The notes beneath the pieces were generated by a model. That model was not told the origin of the DNA, did not search any database, and worked only from the letters and a program-made list of their open reading frames with translations. Positions 10,476 to 21,907 of a stretch of DNA of 52,865 nt are shown here, one piece after another; position 1 is the stretch's first letter; every line of letters starts with the position of its first letter. The stretch comes from Parachlorella kessleri (Eukaryota; Chlorophyta; Trebouxiophyceae; Chlorellales; Chlorellaceae). A program made the translations under genes and the position numbers. Location: positions 1 to 52,865 of the forward strand of contig BBXU01001481.1 of the NCBI GenBank assembly GCA_001598975.1, read 5' to 3'.

Positions 10476-13400
10476 ATGCCGCCCAGGAAACAAGCCCAGG
10501 GCGAGGAGGGAGGCGACAGAGATTTTGAAGTTAGCCCAGGTGCCTCGAGTTATCTTCTGGTGGCCTTTGGACATTTTGTTGCTAACCAGCCCGCGCAGGT
10601 GATGGTCCTGTGCGGCGACTTCACAGCGGTGTGCCGCTTCTGTTGCAGAGATGCTGCAGCAGCTGATGGCCTCGGGCAACTCGCAGCTGGTGGCAGCACT
10701 GCAGGTAAGCGTACAGAAGCGTGGCCATGCATGACGGGTTGTTCCACAAGTGGTTGGTTGCGAGTGTGTTGGTGACTGCTCTTGTGTGGCTTGTAGAGTA
10801 CCTGCGACAGCTGGGCAACTGCATGCACGCGAGCAGCCTCTCAAAGCACTTCCCAGCAAGCCTAGCTGTAGAACCTTGCCCTGAACTTGAGCTTGCCCGG
10901 GGTGTCAGAGCCACAAAGTCTGTAATCCCACAGTCGCCCTCTGGCTGTCCATAGGACATGTGAATCGACAACCAGCAGTGTGCAACAGGGAAGGCAGTTG
11001 GCAGTCCAGGCAGCTGAGGGCTGGGCACACCTCTGCCCGTGGACCGCTTGCTGTGGTCTTGTTACAACCTGTCCTCTACCTCGTGCATAAGTCGCTGGGG
11101 AGGCGTGAGCGTCCCCCACGGCTGCATCCAAGATGTCACTTCCCCTGCTGTATGCGGGCCAGCTGTGCTGGGCTGGCACTTACAAATCTCAACTGCACCA
11201 CACTTGCTGCGTATCGCAGAAGTTCCCAACAAGCTGGAGGGCACTACTTCTTTGTTATACAGAAGTCCCAATAAGTCCCAAGCAAGCTGGAGGGCACTAC
11301 TTCTTTGTTATACAGAAGTCCCAATAAGGCCCCAAGCAGGCTGGTGGGCACTGCTCCCTTTGTGGTATGCTTGCGCAGAAGACCCCTCTAAGTAAGCTTG
11401 TTGGGGCTATTCCTTTGTTTCGCAGAAGTCCCTGAACAAGCTGGTGGGCGCGTCCAGCGGCTACATCGAGTCGCTGCCCAAGCCTGTGCAGCGGCGCATC
11501 GCGTTCATCAGCGACATTGAAGATGAGCGCAACGAGCTGGAAGACCAGTACCTGGAGGAAAGGAGGGCGCTGGAGCAGAAGTACGCCAAGCTGTATGGTG
11601 AGCTGGGGGTTGGGAAGAGGGTATCTTAAAGGAGCTGATGGGTGCAGCAAGCTTTGTGGCGGTGGGAGAGTTGGGCGCTGGAGCAGAAGTACGCCAAGCT
11701 GTATGGTGAGCATTCTTGGAGCTGGGGGTTGGAAGCGCGTAGCTTGAGCAGCTGATAGATGCTGCAAGCTTTCTGGCGGGGGGAGAGGAGGGCGCTGGAG
11801 CAGAAGTACGCCAAGCTGTACGGTGAGCATTTGTGGAGTTTCGATTTAGGAAGGAGGGCAGCCTGGGCAGCTGATGGATGCAGCTAGCTGGAGGCGAGGG
11901 GAGAGGGAGGCGCTGCAGCGGAACTACGGCCAAGTTCCCCCTCTATGGCTGGCTGGTATTACAGGGATAGCATAGTGTGCTTGGGCAGCATGGGGGCAAA
12001 GTTTTGGCGCGGTGGATAGGTACGTCACGTATTGGTGGGCGCTGCAGCAAGTCATGTTCCAATAAAAGGTGTTTGGGACGCTCTGCCTGGCTGTACAGCT
12101 AGGGAGGGCGGCCGTTCGCGAGGCTGGGAACTCACCAGGAGCTGGCATTAGGGTCGGGTCCATTGGCAGAGCAGCGGCGGTGCCTTTGCCTGTTGCCGGA
12201 TTGTACCAGCATACTGAAGCATTCCGGCATGGGCAGCGCACGGCTTGCCTGGCGGTGCTGACCGCAGCCAGGCATTTGCAAAACGTTTGGGGTGTGGATG
12301 TCGTGGCTGGCCCAGCCCGTGGCTCCCGCCAGGCTGGATGATTCTCCCCCCAGGCTGGATGATGCTCCCGCCAGGCTGCCCTTCCAGCCGAGTCAGCTCC
12401 TCCAGCAGCGCTGGAAAGCGGCCCCATCCCCGTGCGGGTCTGGCAAAACTGATTTACTGATTATATTACTATGCTGCAGAGCCCTTGTATGCCAAGCGCG
12501 CGGCGGTGGTGAATGGCAGCTTGGAAGCACCGGAGAATGAGACAGGTGTGCTGTGTGCAGCCGGCGTGGATGCTGTGTGGCAAACGGGGGACCGATTGGT
12601 GCAGAGCAGCATATGCAGCAGCAGCAGCAGCATGATTGGGGCAGCTTGCTGTCTAGCAAAATCAAGTCTGAAGCTGCAATCTCTTCTCCCAAAGGGCGGC
12701 ATTCTACCTAGGTTCTTCTGTAGGTCGTCACATACCTCATTGCCCGGCCATTGCTTGTTGTTGCTAGCTGGGAGGGTGCGCGACCCTCCCGCCTTCATCT
12801 TGTATACACCTTGCTCTGTTGTGTGGAGTGGTGCAGAGGAGGCCAAGGCCGAGAAGCCCGAGGAGGAGGTGCCAGCGGGCATCCCAGGGTTCTGGGCTGC
12901 AGCCCTCAGCAACCACCCACACATTGAGGAGCAGGTGGGGGCTGGGCTCGAAGGGTGCCGGGAGTGGTGTAGAATGGCAGGGGTCTTGGAGACTGATTGG
13001 GAGGTTATCATGCATCAAGGAGCACGTGGGGCACTTGGGCTCGCTAGTGTATCTGGCCGTCCTGCGTTGCCTGGTCCTCTTTGGCCGGTCGAAGTGGCAC
13101 AACCCTTGGCTGGTCCATTTGGTACTGCAGATCACCGAGAAGGACAAGGAGGTACTGCAGTACCTCAGCGACGTCAAGGTGGAGCAGCTGGAGCGCAAGG
13201 AGGGCGGTGGGGAGGAGGAGGAGGAAGTGAGTTGCATGAGTGTGTCAGTCGGTGGGGCGTGTGGGGCGTTAGATCAATCGCAGATGCGAAAGAGGAGAGG
13301 TTGGCCGAGAGGAGGAGCTCAGCATGCGCTGCTTGGCCCCAATTACAGTGGTGAGCAGCTGACTAACCGCCCTCCGTCCCTGACGACCCCCCACGCAGGG

Positions 13401-16342
13401 CTTCCGGCTGGTGTTCAGCTTCCGCCCCAACCCCTTCTTCAGCAACGAGCAGCTGACCAAGACGTACCACCTGGGAGAGGATGACGGGGAGACCATGCTC
13501 TCCAGCATCGAGGGTGAGCACTGGCTAGGCACGTGAACTATGTCATGGCGCTGGCCAAAGCCAACCATTTGTGTGTGTGGTGGTGGTGGTGGGGTGGTGG
13601 GGTGGTGGGGGGGGGGGGGGGTCAAGCACATGGCAGGCAGGGTTCAGAAGAGAATGCTAGACGCTTTCGGTGCGGATGTGTATGCCTCCTTATGCTTTGC
13701 TGTATTCGGTGGGATCAACCGCATGTGGACAAGGATGCGGCAACACGCCAGGGAAGGTGTCGCACCAGCCCCGTCCACACTTGGCTGCCTGATGATACCT
13801 ATACCCCCTTGTTCCTGGTCCCACGGCAGGCACCGACATCGAGTGGTTCCCATGCTGTACATTGGAGGGGTGAGCTATGGCTTTGTACTTAGGGCACTAC
13901 TTCACCCCCCGACGATACTAACCTTTTGTCTTCCTGGTCCTGCTGCAGGCACCGACATCAAATGGTCCCCTGGCAAGGATGTGACCGTTAAGGTGATGAA
14001 GAAGAAGCCCAAGCCGGGGGCCAAGTCATCGGCCAAGCCGCAGACCAAGGTGGAGCCGGTGGAGTCATTCTTCCACTGGTTCAAGGCACCCGAGGTAGGA
14101 GTTAGGTTTTTTTTTCCTGTTTTCTCCCAGAGCCATCCCATGGTGGTATGATGTCTGCTTGTGTGGCCTTGGCAAGCCGCCGACCAGGCTAGGTGTTTCT
14201 CAGCCGCTATGGGTGCCCGTGCTTTCTGCAATGGCCGCAGATGTAATCTTAGCAGGAGGACAAGCAGATGTGGGCAACCCGCAGCCGCACTTGTGCCGGT
14301 ATGACCCACCCAAGAACCCTCCCCCCCCCCCCTGCAGCTGCCCCCGGATGAGTCTCAGCTGGAGGAGGAGGAGATGGAGGCGATCGAGGAGGACATGCAC
14401 AACGACTACGGCCTGGCGCAGCTCATCAAGTGAGTGGGTGCCAGGGGGTTATGGCGGGGCGCGGATGTGGGAATGAAGTAGAGTGGCGGGGGAAGGGGGG
14501 GGCCCTTGATCACCAACTGCTGCTGCAGCAGCTGATTAGGTGGCATTGGGCCTTCGAGGGGACAGAGCAGCGCTGTGGGGGTAGTATAGGACAAATGGCA
14601 GAGGACTAGAGGAGTTGGCATTTGCTGGCCTTGAAAACCGAGCAGCAGCGGTACGCGCCTGTATGGTGCTATGCTGCCAGCATTAATGACCAGGTTGGGT
14701 AGTTGGCAGCAAGCACTTTCCTAGTCACTTGGCAGGGACACGGTTGGGCGGCACTCTATCTCGTGGCTTACGGTAGTGGCTGCCTAAGACGACTCCAGAG
14801 GCATCTGATCCTGGGACCAAAAATTTGCCTCGATGCCCTGTGCGCAGGGACAAGATTGTGCCGCACGCGCTGTCTTGGTTCACGGGTGAGGCGCTGCAGG
14901 AGCTTCTGGAGCAGGAGGGGGAGGACGACGAGGGGGACGACGAAGATGAGGAGGGGGAGGATGACGAGGATGAGGTGAGAGCTAGGCTTGCGGGGTGTCC
15001 TCCTTTTCCAGGGATAGCTAAGAGGTGGGGAGCAGCGCTCTGGAGATGTATTGTGTTGTAGGCAACATGTTATTTTGCCATGTTATGTGCAACTTCTCAT
15101 ATGTTTGCAGCCCTGCTGGTGGCTTGGGTGGATGACTTGGCTGGGAGCAGCAACTGTTCGGTGTCCATCCGTTTCCGCCTTGTTCTGTTCTGCATGGAAA
15201 CGAATGATTCGAACTGAAGCAGCGGCGCTGTACCTGATGTGCAGGATGAGGACGAGGAGGTGAGGCTGGCCCTTGGAGGGAAGCGCGGAATGAGTGCTTC
15301 TCGGCTGGCGACTCCGTTCTGGGTGTTGGGCGGAGGGGCCACCTGCCAGTGTTTGCTGCCAGCTAGGCTGCTAGTCAGGCGGCCCATGGCGGCGGCAGCA
15401 TTGCAGTACCCGCGTAGTAACGGTCAGACCCCCTGCCAGCATCCTTCCGGGGGGCCAGTCGTGTGAGGGGGGCTCCTCAGCCACATGTTGGGCTAGTTCC
15501 GTCCTACCGGCGGGGCCTTTACGCTGGCTGGGTGGCTGCCTTGAAGCATCAGGCAAGTGGAGCAACAAGTACAACTCGGGGGCTGTACTGTACTGCTCCT
15601 GCCTTGCAGGATAAGGATGACGAGGAGGATGACAGCGAGGATGAGGGTGATGCCAAGGACAGCAAGCGGCAGCCAGGGAAGGCACAGGTGCGGCACATGA
15701 GGGAATATAGCGGGTAACGGTTAGTTTATATTCCAAAGGAGGTGCCCGGGAGACGAGGGCACAGGTGCCACATGAGTATAGGGTGAAGGCCTGGCATGCA
15801 AACATCAGAGTGGTGCCAGGGACAACGGCACCTAGAGGGCCCTGTGGATGTGACTCATTAGGGAACTGCTTGGTTTGTTTCTCCCTGGCATGCACTCGCT
15901 GACAAGAGGCAGCCGGGCAGTCACAGAGGTGGTGTACCTTTGCAAAGCGGCAACAGAAGTTGTGGGCAACCTGGCGTGCCGGTCTTTCGCAAGGTGTGGG
16001 CTGTGGCAGGGCGGGGGCGACGGAAGAAGGGACGAGCAGCATTACAGCTGCGAGAAGTGCGGTGCATGCACACCTGCCTTGACCATGTAGCTGCAGCGTC
16101 TTAAAGCTGTGGAAGGCTGCGGTGCATCCAGCCCTGTCCATACAGCTCAGCTGTAGCGCTTTTTTTTACCTGTCCCCTTGGGAGGAACACTGTAGCACTT
16201 CTCTGTTCATAATCCCTGCCACACTCAACGGACATCTCTGGACTTATGGTGCTCTTGAATGTTACTTCCCTTGTTCTTGTGCTTGCAGAAAGGCGCCCCG
16301 GCAGATGCAGCAGCGCAGCCGCAGGAGTGCAAGCAGCAGTAG
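10476..16342 (+). CDS. NAP1: Nucleosome assembly protein NAP1, 392 aa, 13 exons
   Basis: Histone H2A-H2B chaperone that shuttles between cytosol and nucleus. Exons: 10476..10539, 10649..10704, 11426..11597, 12480..12545, 12837..12934, 13131..13226, 13399..13513, 13949..14094, 14338..14429, 14848..14974, 15245..15259 (a 15-nt microexon, DEDEE), 15610..15687, 16289..16342. All junctions join in phase. Family marks in order: the long dimerisation helix (LVGASSGYIESLPKPVQRRI, then EDQYLEERRALEQKYAKLYE), GIPGFWAAALSNHP, ITEKDKEVLQYLSDVKVE, GFRLVFSFRPNPFF, the ESFFHWF motif, DYGLAQLIKDKIVPHA and SWFTGEAL, then an acidic tail. The protein ends in C-K-Q-Q, the farnesylation box known from yeast and plant NAP1. 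Intron 4 (12546-12836) is 291 nt, a multiple of three, and has no in-frame stop. Several introns hold copies of exon edges (separate entries). Confidence 0.95.
11211..11425 (+). repeat. Four direct copies of the NAP1 exon 3 acceptor edge
   Basis: The junction tail CAG|AAGTCCC plus the following AAGCTGGTGGGC is repeated upstream of the real exon start (11426), with copies starting at 11220, 11263, 11316 and 11379. Spacings are 43, 53, 63 and 47 bp. Each copy keeps an AG preceded by pyrimidines (TTTGTTATACAG, CTTGCGCAG). None is in frame with the real acceptor. Confidence 0.85.
11559..11935 (+). repeat. Three direct copies of the NAP1 exon 3 donor edge in intron 3
   Basis: The exon 3 end (GGCGCTGGAGCAGAAGTACG through CTGTATG) with its donor GTGAGC starts at 11566 and recurs at 11674 and 11791, with a decayed copy at about 11909. 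Spacings are 108, 117 and 118 bp. The first two copies keep the coding sequence and the GTGAGC donor almost unchanged; the last has lost the donor. The 108 and 225 nt offsets are multiples of three, but reading through meets a stop at once. Confidence 0.9.
13805..13870 (+). repeat. Copy of the NAP1 exon 8 acceptor edge in intron 7
   Basis: TTCCTGGTCC, a CAG acceptor and GCACCGACATC occur at about 13812-13841, then again at the real exon start (13949), 119 bp away. Both copies retain a plausible 3' splice site. The outer copy reads GTDIEW where the used exon reads GTDIKW, then diverges. Confidence 0.75.
15678..15786 (+). repeat. Copy of the NAP1 exon 12 donor edge in intron 12
   Basis: GGCACAG|GTGCGGCACATGAG at the real donor (15687/15688) is echoed at 15759-15785 as GGCACAG|GTGCCACATGAG followed by a similar TATAG...GGGT tail. 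The offset is 77 bp. Confidence 0.65.
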
Positions 16343-17358
16343 GTGACAGGGCAGTGGAGAGATGATTGGGGCCTTCATGGGGAAGGTGGGCTCTGCGGGC
16401 GTCCAGGCAGTCAGCGTTGGTGCCTTGGGGTTTGGTGCTGCTTGCCAGAGGCCTTGCTGACAGGAAGCCCATTTATGCAGCTTAGAGACGGATGGGGAGG
16501 GGAGACTGGCTCTTGTAGCCTTAGGATGTTGTGGGTGGTGACACATTTTGTGATGAGGTTGCAATGGGTCGGGACCCCGTGGCTGGTGGTTGCCCGTGGG
16601 GGTTGCTTAGCATGCTGTTTGAACGCATGACGTGCCTGCTGTGCATTTTGACATGACCGGCGCATTCCCTTGCTGCCAGGGAAGTCCATATATATATCTT
16701 TGGGATTTGGTGCGCTGCGAAAGCACTGGCGACAACCTTTTTAGCGGATTGCCCTAGTCTATACATCCTCTAGTTGTGAGTGTAACACCTGAGTTCTGCA
16801 GCGCCTGCTCTTGTTATTGGCAACACCTGTGGACTGTTATGTGCGCACAAAGGACAGCCAAGAAGAGCTTTCCCACTTAAGGGTAGAACATGATACACAC
16901 GGACTGAGCAGAACTCGTGAGAGTTTTGGAACTTGGGAACAGGGAAATTGGGAACAGGGAACGGGGAAATTCGGGGCCAGGTGAGGCCTCGTTCGCTGTT
17001 GAATTAGCGAAAACACTTACGTGACCGACAACTGTTTGCGCTTCTTGCTCCACCAAAGAAATGCTGGCAAGATTAGCGCAGCCCTTGGGTGACCGGCACC
17101 AGTGCCTGCAAGTACCTTCGTACCGCTGTCTAGATCGACCCTGTGCCAGATTCCAAACATTGTGCCAGTTTCGCCACCATCGGAGCTTGGATCTCAGTTC
17201 TGGTCTTGTTCCCGAATAAGGTTGTGGTTCCCAGTGGCTCAAACCAGGGGTCGGCACGGTGGCATGCGCCTGGCTTGATTGTCTTTTTGAGATTGGAACT
17301 GTGATCAGTTAGCAAGGCGGTGACATTTCTTCTATCGTAGGATAGCACATTGTCCAGC
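16343..17358. other. Intergenic: NAP1 3'UTR and KAS III upstream region
   Basis: No exon recognised. Contains a short internal repeat of GGGAAATTGGGAACAGGGAA type at 16935-16975. Confidence 0.5.
16781..16785 (+). terminator. TGTAA polyadenylation signal, NAP1
   Basis: A TGTAA pentamer on the coding strand, 439 nt past the NAP1 stop, in the usual distance range for long chlorophyte 3'UTRs. Confidence 0.45.
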
Positions 17359-20300
17359 ATGGGGCCTCAAGTGGTGTCGAGCAGCACCTGCACCGCTCAA
17401 AAAGCGCTGACCGCAGGCCTCTTCAGCAGAAGACCTTTCAGTCGGCGTTCAGCTGTCCAATGCGCGGCAGCAGCGGGGCAGTGGGGCGTGCGGCTTGCAG
17501 GGAGTGGGTCATCAGTGCCAGCGACGTTCCTCACTAACCAGGACTTAGAGAAACTTGTTGAGACGAACGACGAGTGGATTAGGACGAGGACGGGCATAAA
17601 GAAGCGGCACATCCTGGCGGAAGGCGAGAGCATGGCAGCCCACTGCGCCAAGGCCTCGCTAGCTGCACTGGAGATGGCAGGTGGGCAGGATGAGGTAAAG
17701 GCCGACTTTCTCACAGAAGTGCCAGGTTTGGCATCCTAGCAGACTTGCAGTGTTTGAATAAGCAGCAAGGGGTGCAGTTACTGCTATAAGGCAGTAGTGC
17801 AATGTCACATCGGTTGACTACCTGCTTCATGACACCGCTCCTGTTGATGGGTGGTGTTGGCCCGAAGCTGTGCGCCTTCTTAGGCTACTGCACCGCATTC
17901 TTGGATGAATCACTCCTGGTTGCTTTGTCAATGGGCTGTGTTCTTCGTCACTGGGGGGCTGGTGCTCTTGACACCAACGCGGGCGCACAGCTATAGGTAA
18001 CCCGGTGTGGCAACAACCTGCCGTAGCCTTCACCCCAATCCAGTAGCTCTCAAACCCTTGCAGTCTAGTCTAGCCTAGTCTAGTTTGACAGCGTACCGGC
18101 AGAAACCGTTGCAGGGGTGTCTCCTGAGGAGGTGGACCTTGTGCTGGTGGCGACCTCCACGCCTGATGACCTCTTTGGCAGCGCCTGCGCGGTACGCCTT
18201 ACCCTGCTGTTACTACGGTTGGCAGGTAGTGCTAACAGGTTTACCCTGCTGTGCCTTGTGGGGGCAGTTGGTTTCTTGGGCTCTGAACGCCGTGCATCAC
18301 GTGTGATTTGGCACAGCTGTCGTTTCCTTCGGAGATGGCAGTCAAACGTGCCCTTTGCTGCGGCTGCCTTGCACCCGTGGTCCATTTCAAGTTGCTCGTG
18401 TGTCAGCTCTCTGCATGCTATTAGCAAGTAATATCGTTAACCTTTCTTCCTTCCTCGCTTCCCGCCGCCCTGCAGACCCAGGCATTGATAGGCGCCAAGA
18501 ACGCAGCAGCCTTTGACCTCACAGCAGCCTGCAGCGGCTTTGTGATGGCCTTGGTCACAGCAGCGCAGTACATCCGAGCCGGGACGTACCGCAACATCGT
18601 CGTGGTGGGAGCCGATGCCTTGTCACGATATGTTGACTGGCGGGACAGAGGTGAGGGGTCCAGCAATGAATGCAGCTGTAGCGCAGGTGTGCTTTTTGTT
18701 GATGCGCTTCTGGGACCGGCCCCACCAATGGTGCTGCAAGTCTCTGCATACCAGCGGGGACGGGATGGGGATAGGCAATGGGACGTGTAAAGTGCAAGCA
18801 GGTGTTGAGGAATCTCGTTTTTCAGTTGTGGCCGCCAAGCAGACAGGCATTCATGGTGGTCCGATGCACAGCGGGACTTCAGGGATGCTGTCGTGGCGAT
18901 GCAATCTCTCGATGCGTACCCTGCTGGCTGGCCAGCACAGATCTGTGCTTGGCATGACGCCAGCACTAACTTGCCTTGCCACGCAGGCACATGTATCCTG
19001 TTTGGCGATGGCTGTGGGGCAGTTGTGCTGACTGCCAAGGAGGGCGAGTGCAGCCTGAGGGGCATGCAGATGAACTCGGGTGAGCCTTTGGAGTGAAGGA
19101 CAGACGCTATGTTCTACATTTCATGGACATGCTAGGGAGGGGGCACGGCATGCTGGTCAAGGGAGGGGGCACCGTAAGGAGAGCTTACAAGTTGTCCTTT
19201 GTTCTGTTGAAGGGCGCCACCATCGCTCACACAGCCACGTGCAGAGAAAGGCAGCCGGGTATACAGCTGCCGTAAGTGTGGGTGACGGCCCTTTCCTCCA
19301 CACCGACCTATGAAATGTAGTTAAGCGTAATGCGAAAGTCCACCCAGTTGCTGATCCTGCCAACTACTGGGACCTACATGGACCACAAGGGCCAAGTATG
19401 GGTGCTACACTCTGGTGGTGACAAACCAGCTTACCGTACCTGTATGGCTGCCTGCCAGTGGTTGAAGTCAACTCCCAATTTCCTCCTGCTTCTGCAGACG
19501 GCAACGGTCAGAAGCACCTGCACTGCGCCTTTAGCGGGGCCGGGGGCAAGCCCTTGGGGGAGGGCGCGTCCAGCCAGGGCAGCTTCTCCAACCTGTTCAT
19601 GAATGGGCAGGAGGTCTTCAAGTTTGCGGTTAAGGCGGTGCCCACGGTAAGAACACATGTCAGTGGAGTCTTTCACTCTCCTTCTAGGCGGTCAGTGCTG
19701 GCTACGGGCCTCGCCTTGGACCGCAGCAAGCCTTGGATGGTGGTGCATGGGCTTTGGGTAGACCATTACCGAACCTACCGCTGCCGTGATCAGGCAGTAC
19801 CTCGGTGTGAGCCGCTGCCCAGGGTGGGTGCCCTAGCCTGGCCCCGATCAGGAGCAGGGCAGGGATGAAGGTCCTTGCGGGCCTTGGGGCCACTTCCCCG
19901 TTATTACTTGGGGCATCTGAGCTTGCTTTGGTATTCATCACATCCATCAAGTGCTTGACCCGTCGTTGCCTCCCCTCCTCGCAAGTGCAGGTTATTGAGG
20001 GCGCCCTCCAAGACGCGGGCATGCAGAAGGAGCAGATTGATTGGCTGGTGCTGCACCAAGCCAACATGCGCATACTCAACTCGGCAGCGGAGAGGCTTGG
20101 TGTGCCTCAAGGTGGGGGCTGCGGCTTGCGCTGCAGGGTGTGCAGGGGTGTATTCCGTGTTCCTTTCAATCCTGTGTGCCCTACCTGCATTGCCCCCCCC
20201 CCCCCCTCCCCAGGCCGCCGCAGCCGCTGGGCGCCATGCTCAACCTTCCCATGCAATGTGGCAACATCAGGGAAAGGGTCATCTCACTGCTGGCCTTGGC

Positions 20301-20745
20301 TGCTATGTGTTGACCGCTGCAGAGCGAGTAGTGTCCAACCTGTCGGAGTACGGCAACACCAGTGCCGCCTCCATCCCCCTAGCACTTGATGAGGCGGTAC
20401 GAAGAGGGGACATCAAGGCCGGGGACGTGGTGAGTGGTAGTAGTGTGGGTCACCATCATGTCATCAGCTTGCCAGGCATGACCCGGTTATCCCTAGCCTT
20501 GGTGTGCACCATGGCACTTCTACCAGTTGAGACCTTCAGTAGCCGATACTTTAGTCACATTGTGTGTCTGCATCACGTGCACTGCGTCTGGTACTATGGT
20601 TGCCTGGGCACCTCCAGCAGCGGCAGGTGCATATCAACGGTGCCTGAGTGGTGATGTGTGGTGTCCTGCGCCCCTGCTGCAGCTGGGCATGGCGGGCTTC
20701 GGAGCGGGTCTTAGCTGGGCAGGCGCCATTGTTCGGTGGGGCTGA
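17359..20745 (+). CDS. KAS3: Plastid 3-oxoacyl-[ACP] synthase III (KAS III / FabH), 368 aa
   Basis: Condenses acetyl-CoA with malonyl-ACP, the first step of fatty acid synthesis, in the chloroplast stroma. Exons: 17359..17680, 18115..18191, 18476..18650, 18987..19079, 19498..19646, 19991..20111, 20323..20429, 20683..20745, all in phase. The first ~45 residues (Ser/Arg/Ala-rich) look like a plastid transit peptide. The core starts at the conserved [16 protein letters not shown], followed by the [12 protein letters not shown] block. The catalytic triad is complete: Cys152 in AACSGF, His294 in [10 protein letters not shown] and Asn324 in [38 protein letters not shown] and [15 protein letters not shown] are further FabH signatures, and the C-terminus [13 protein letters not shown] is typical. 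Exon 1 could also read past 17680, but the GCAG|GTGGGC donor gives the expected MAGVSPEEV join. Confidence 0.95.
18064..18099 (+). repeat. Dispersed repeat: TAGTC run followed by ACAGCGTACCG (KAS III intron 1)
   Basis: A TCTAGTC/CTAGTCTAG run followed by ACAGCGTACCGGC. The same join (TAGTC repeats, then ACAGCGTACCGCCACCTGACC) recurs at 39818-39860, with variants at 37120-37150 and 45465-45497. It may be the end of an unclassified mobile element. Confidence 0.5.
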
Positions 20746-21907
20746 GATAGTGCAGGGCTAGGCCAGCGATGCGTGGTAATGTAGAAGCATTTAATGGGTG
20801 CTGGCTTGTGGGTGGGCTGCTTGGGGACCGGCGGCCTCGTTGTTGATATTGTCTCGGTTTTACATACCGTGGGCTGCTGTTCTGCTGTCATGGGCTCAGG
20901 CCTCGTGTGTGTGCACCTCAGTGGAACTGCGGTCTGTGGTGCGTCTTTCTTACCTCATTCGTTGCCCTCTCTTGGCAACGGTCTCTGCAGAGACCTGATT
21001 CATGGTGGTTGGGTGGGGCCACAGTGTTGGTGTCGCGTTGACGGCTAAACAGTGCCACATGGGCGCCCGAGTGCTGGTTGGCTTGTTGCAAATGTGGATG
21101 CTGGGCTCTAGTTTACTGTGCAGTTATGTTTGGCGCAGTGTCCTAGCCCAGGGGGTTGCTCCCTCACTCCTAAACTCATGGCTGCACCCTGCCCTGCTTG
21201 CATCTCTGCTGAAGCGTACTGCCTTGATATATTGATTTATCCTAAGTGGGTACCTCTCATCATGACTGGTCTTTCATGAGCAGGGCAGGGCTTGAAGGCC
21301 TGCTGCTGCACCTGTCTGAGACCTCACAGCCTTTGCATGAGTCCCCTAATTATGGAGCAGCGATGTCATATATACGCTTTGGACGTGAGCTTTTGAGCGA
21401 GACAGATAGCCGTTGAGGGTCAGATTTTGCAGTGCTTGAAGGGAGCACCGCAGGCACGACTGGAATGAACATGTGGAAGCATGACTGCACACTCAGCCTT
21501 GTCAGCACAATTCAGCCCTTACTCCCCTCTGTTTGCATTGCCAGCCACCATATAAGATTGGATTCTGGAGTCTTGGGGTTGGCAGCCATGTTAGCAACGA
21601 CTTGCTAGAGACGCAGCTTAAGCCTAGTGCCATTACCAACCTGAACAGCTGCCTGCATGGTAGGTGTCCCATGCACCAAAAAAGGTGGCAACTTCAACTT
21701 TCCTCTCTGACCAATTACTGCATCCAGCCCTGTCAGTCCAGTCCAGCCCAGGTTACTCCCCGTTCGCACTACCTGCCACCCATACTAATTATTTTGGAAG
21801 CATCGTTATAATCAGCAGCAGTCTCTCGTTGGTGCAGCTGTTTACAGGTAACAGGAAACCCGTGGGCTTTCTTCACCCTCTCCCCAATCCTCTCAATGAT
21901 GGGAAAT
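20746..21907. other. Intergenic: KAS III 3' flank and repeat-bearing DNA
   Basis: No exon recognised. TG-rich sequence with several plus-strand open frames lacking any domain. A dispersed-repeat copy lies at 21728-21784 and a weaker one at about 21500-21560. Confidence 0.45.
21728..21784 (-). repeat. Dispersed repeat R1 (copy 1)
   Basis: Read on the minus strand: GTATGGGTGGCAGGTAGTGC, then a GGGGAGTA stretch, then GGGCTGGACTGGACTG. The same order appears at 35651-35700, 45064-45128 and 45178-45247 (plus strand). Non-coding, function unknown. Confidence 0.65.

Noticed and set aside
9368..10477. 369-codon open frame on the minus strand
   Set aside because: It is antisense to the last exon of the lumen protein, which has a conserved frame and splice sites; no domain in the antisense frame. 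GC-rich coding DNA often leaves long antisense frames.
11297..11830. 177-codon minus-strand frame with internal protein repeats
   Set aside because: The repeats are the reverse reading of the NAP1 exon 3 edge copies; it is not a repeat protein.
12485..13354. 289-codon plus-strand open frame as a separate gene
   Set aside because: It reads NAP1 exons 4 and 5 plus intron 4 and part of intron 5. NAP1 exons explain the conserved parts; only the intron retention point is kept as a finding.
15371..16141. 256-codon minus-strand frame
   Set aside because: Antisense to NAP1 introns and a short exon; no recognisable domain or splice support.
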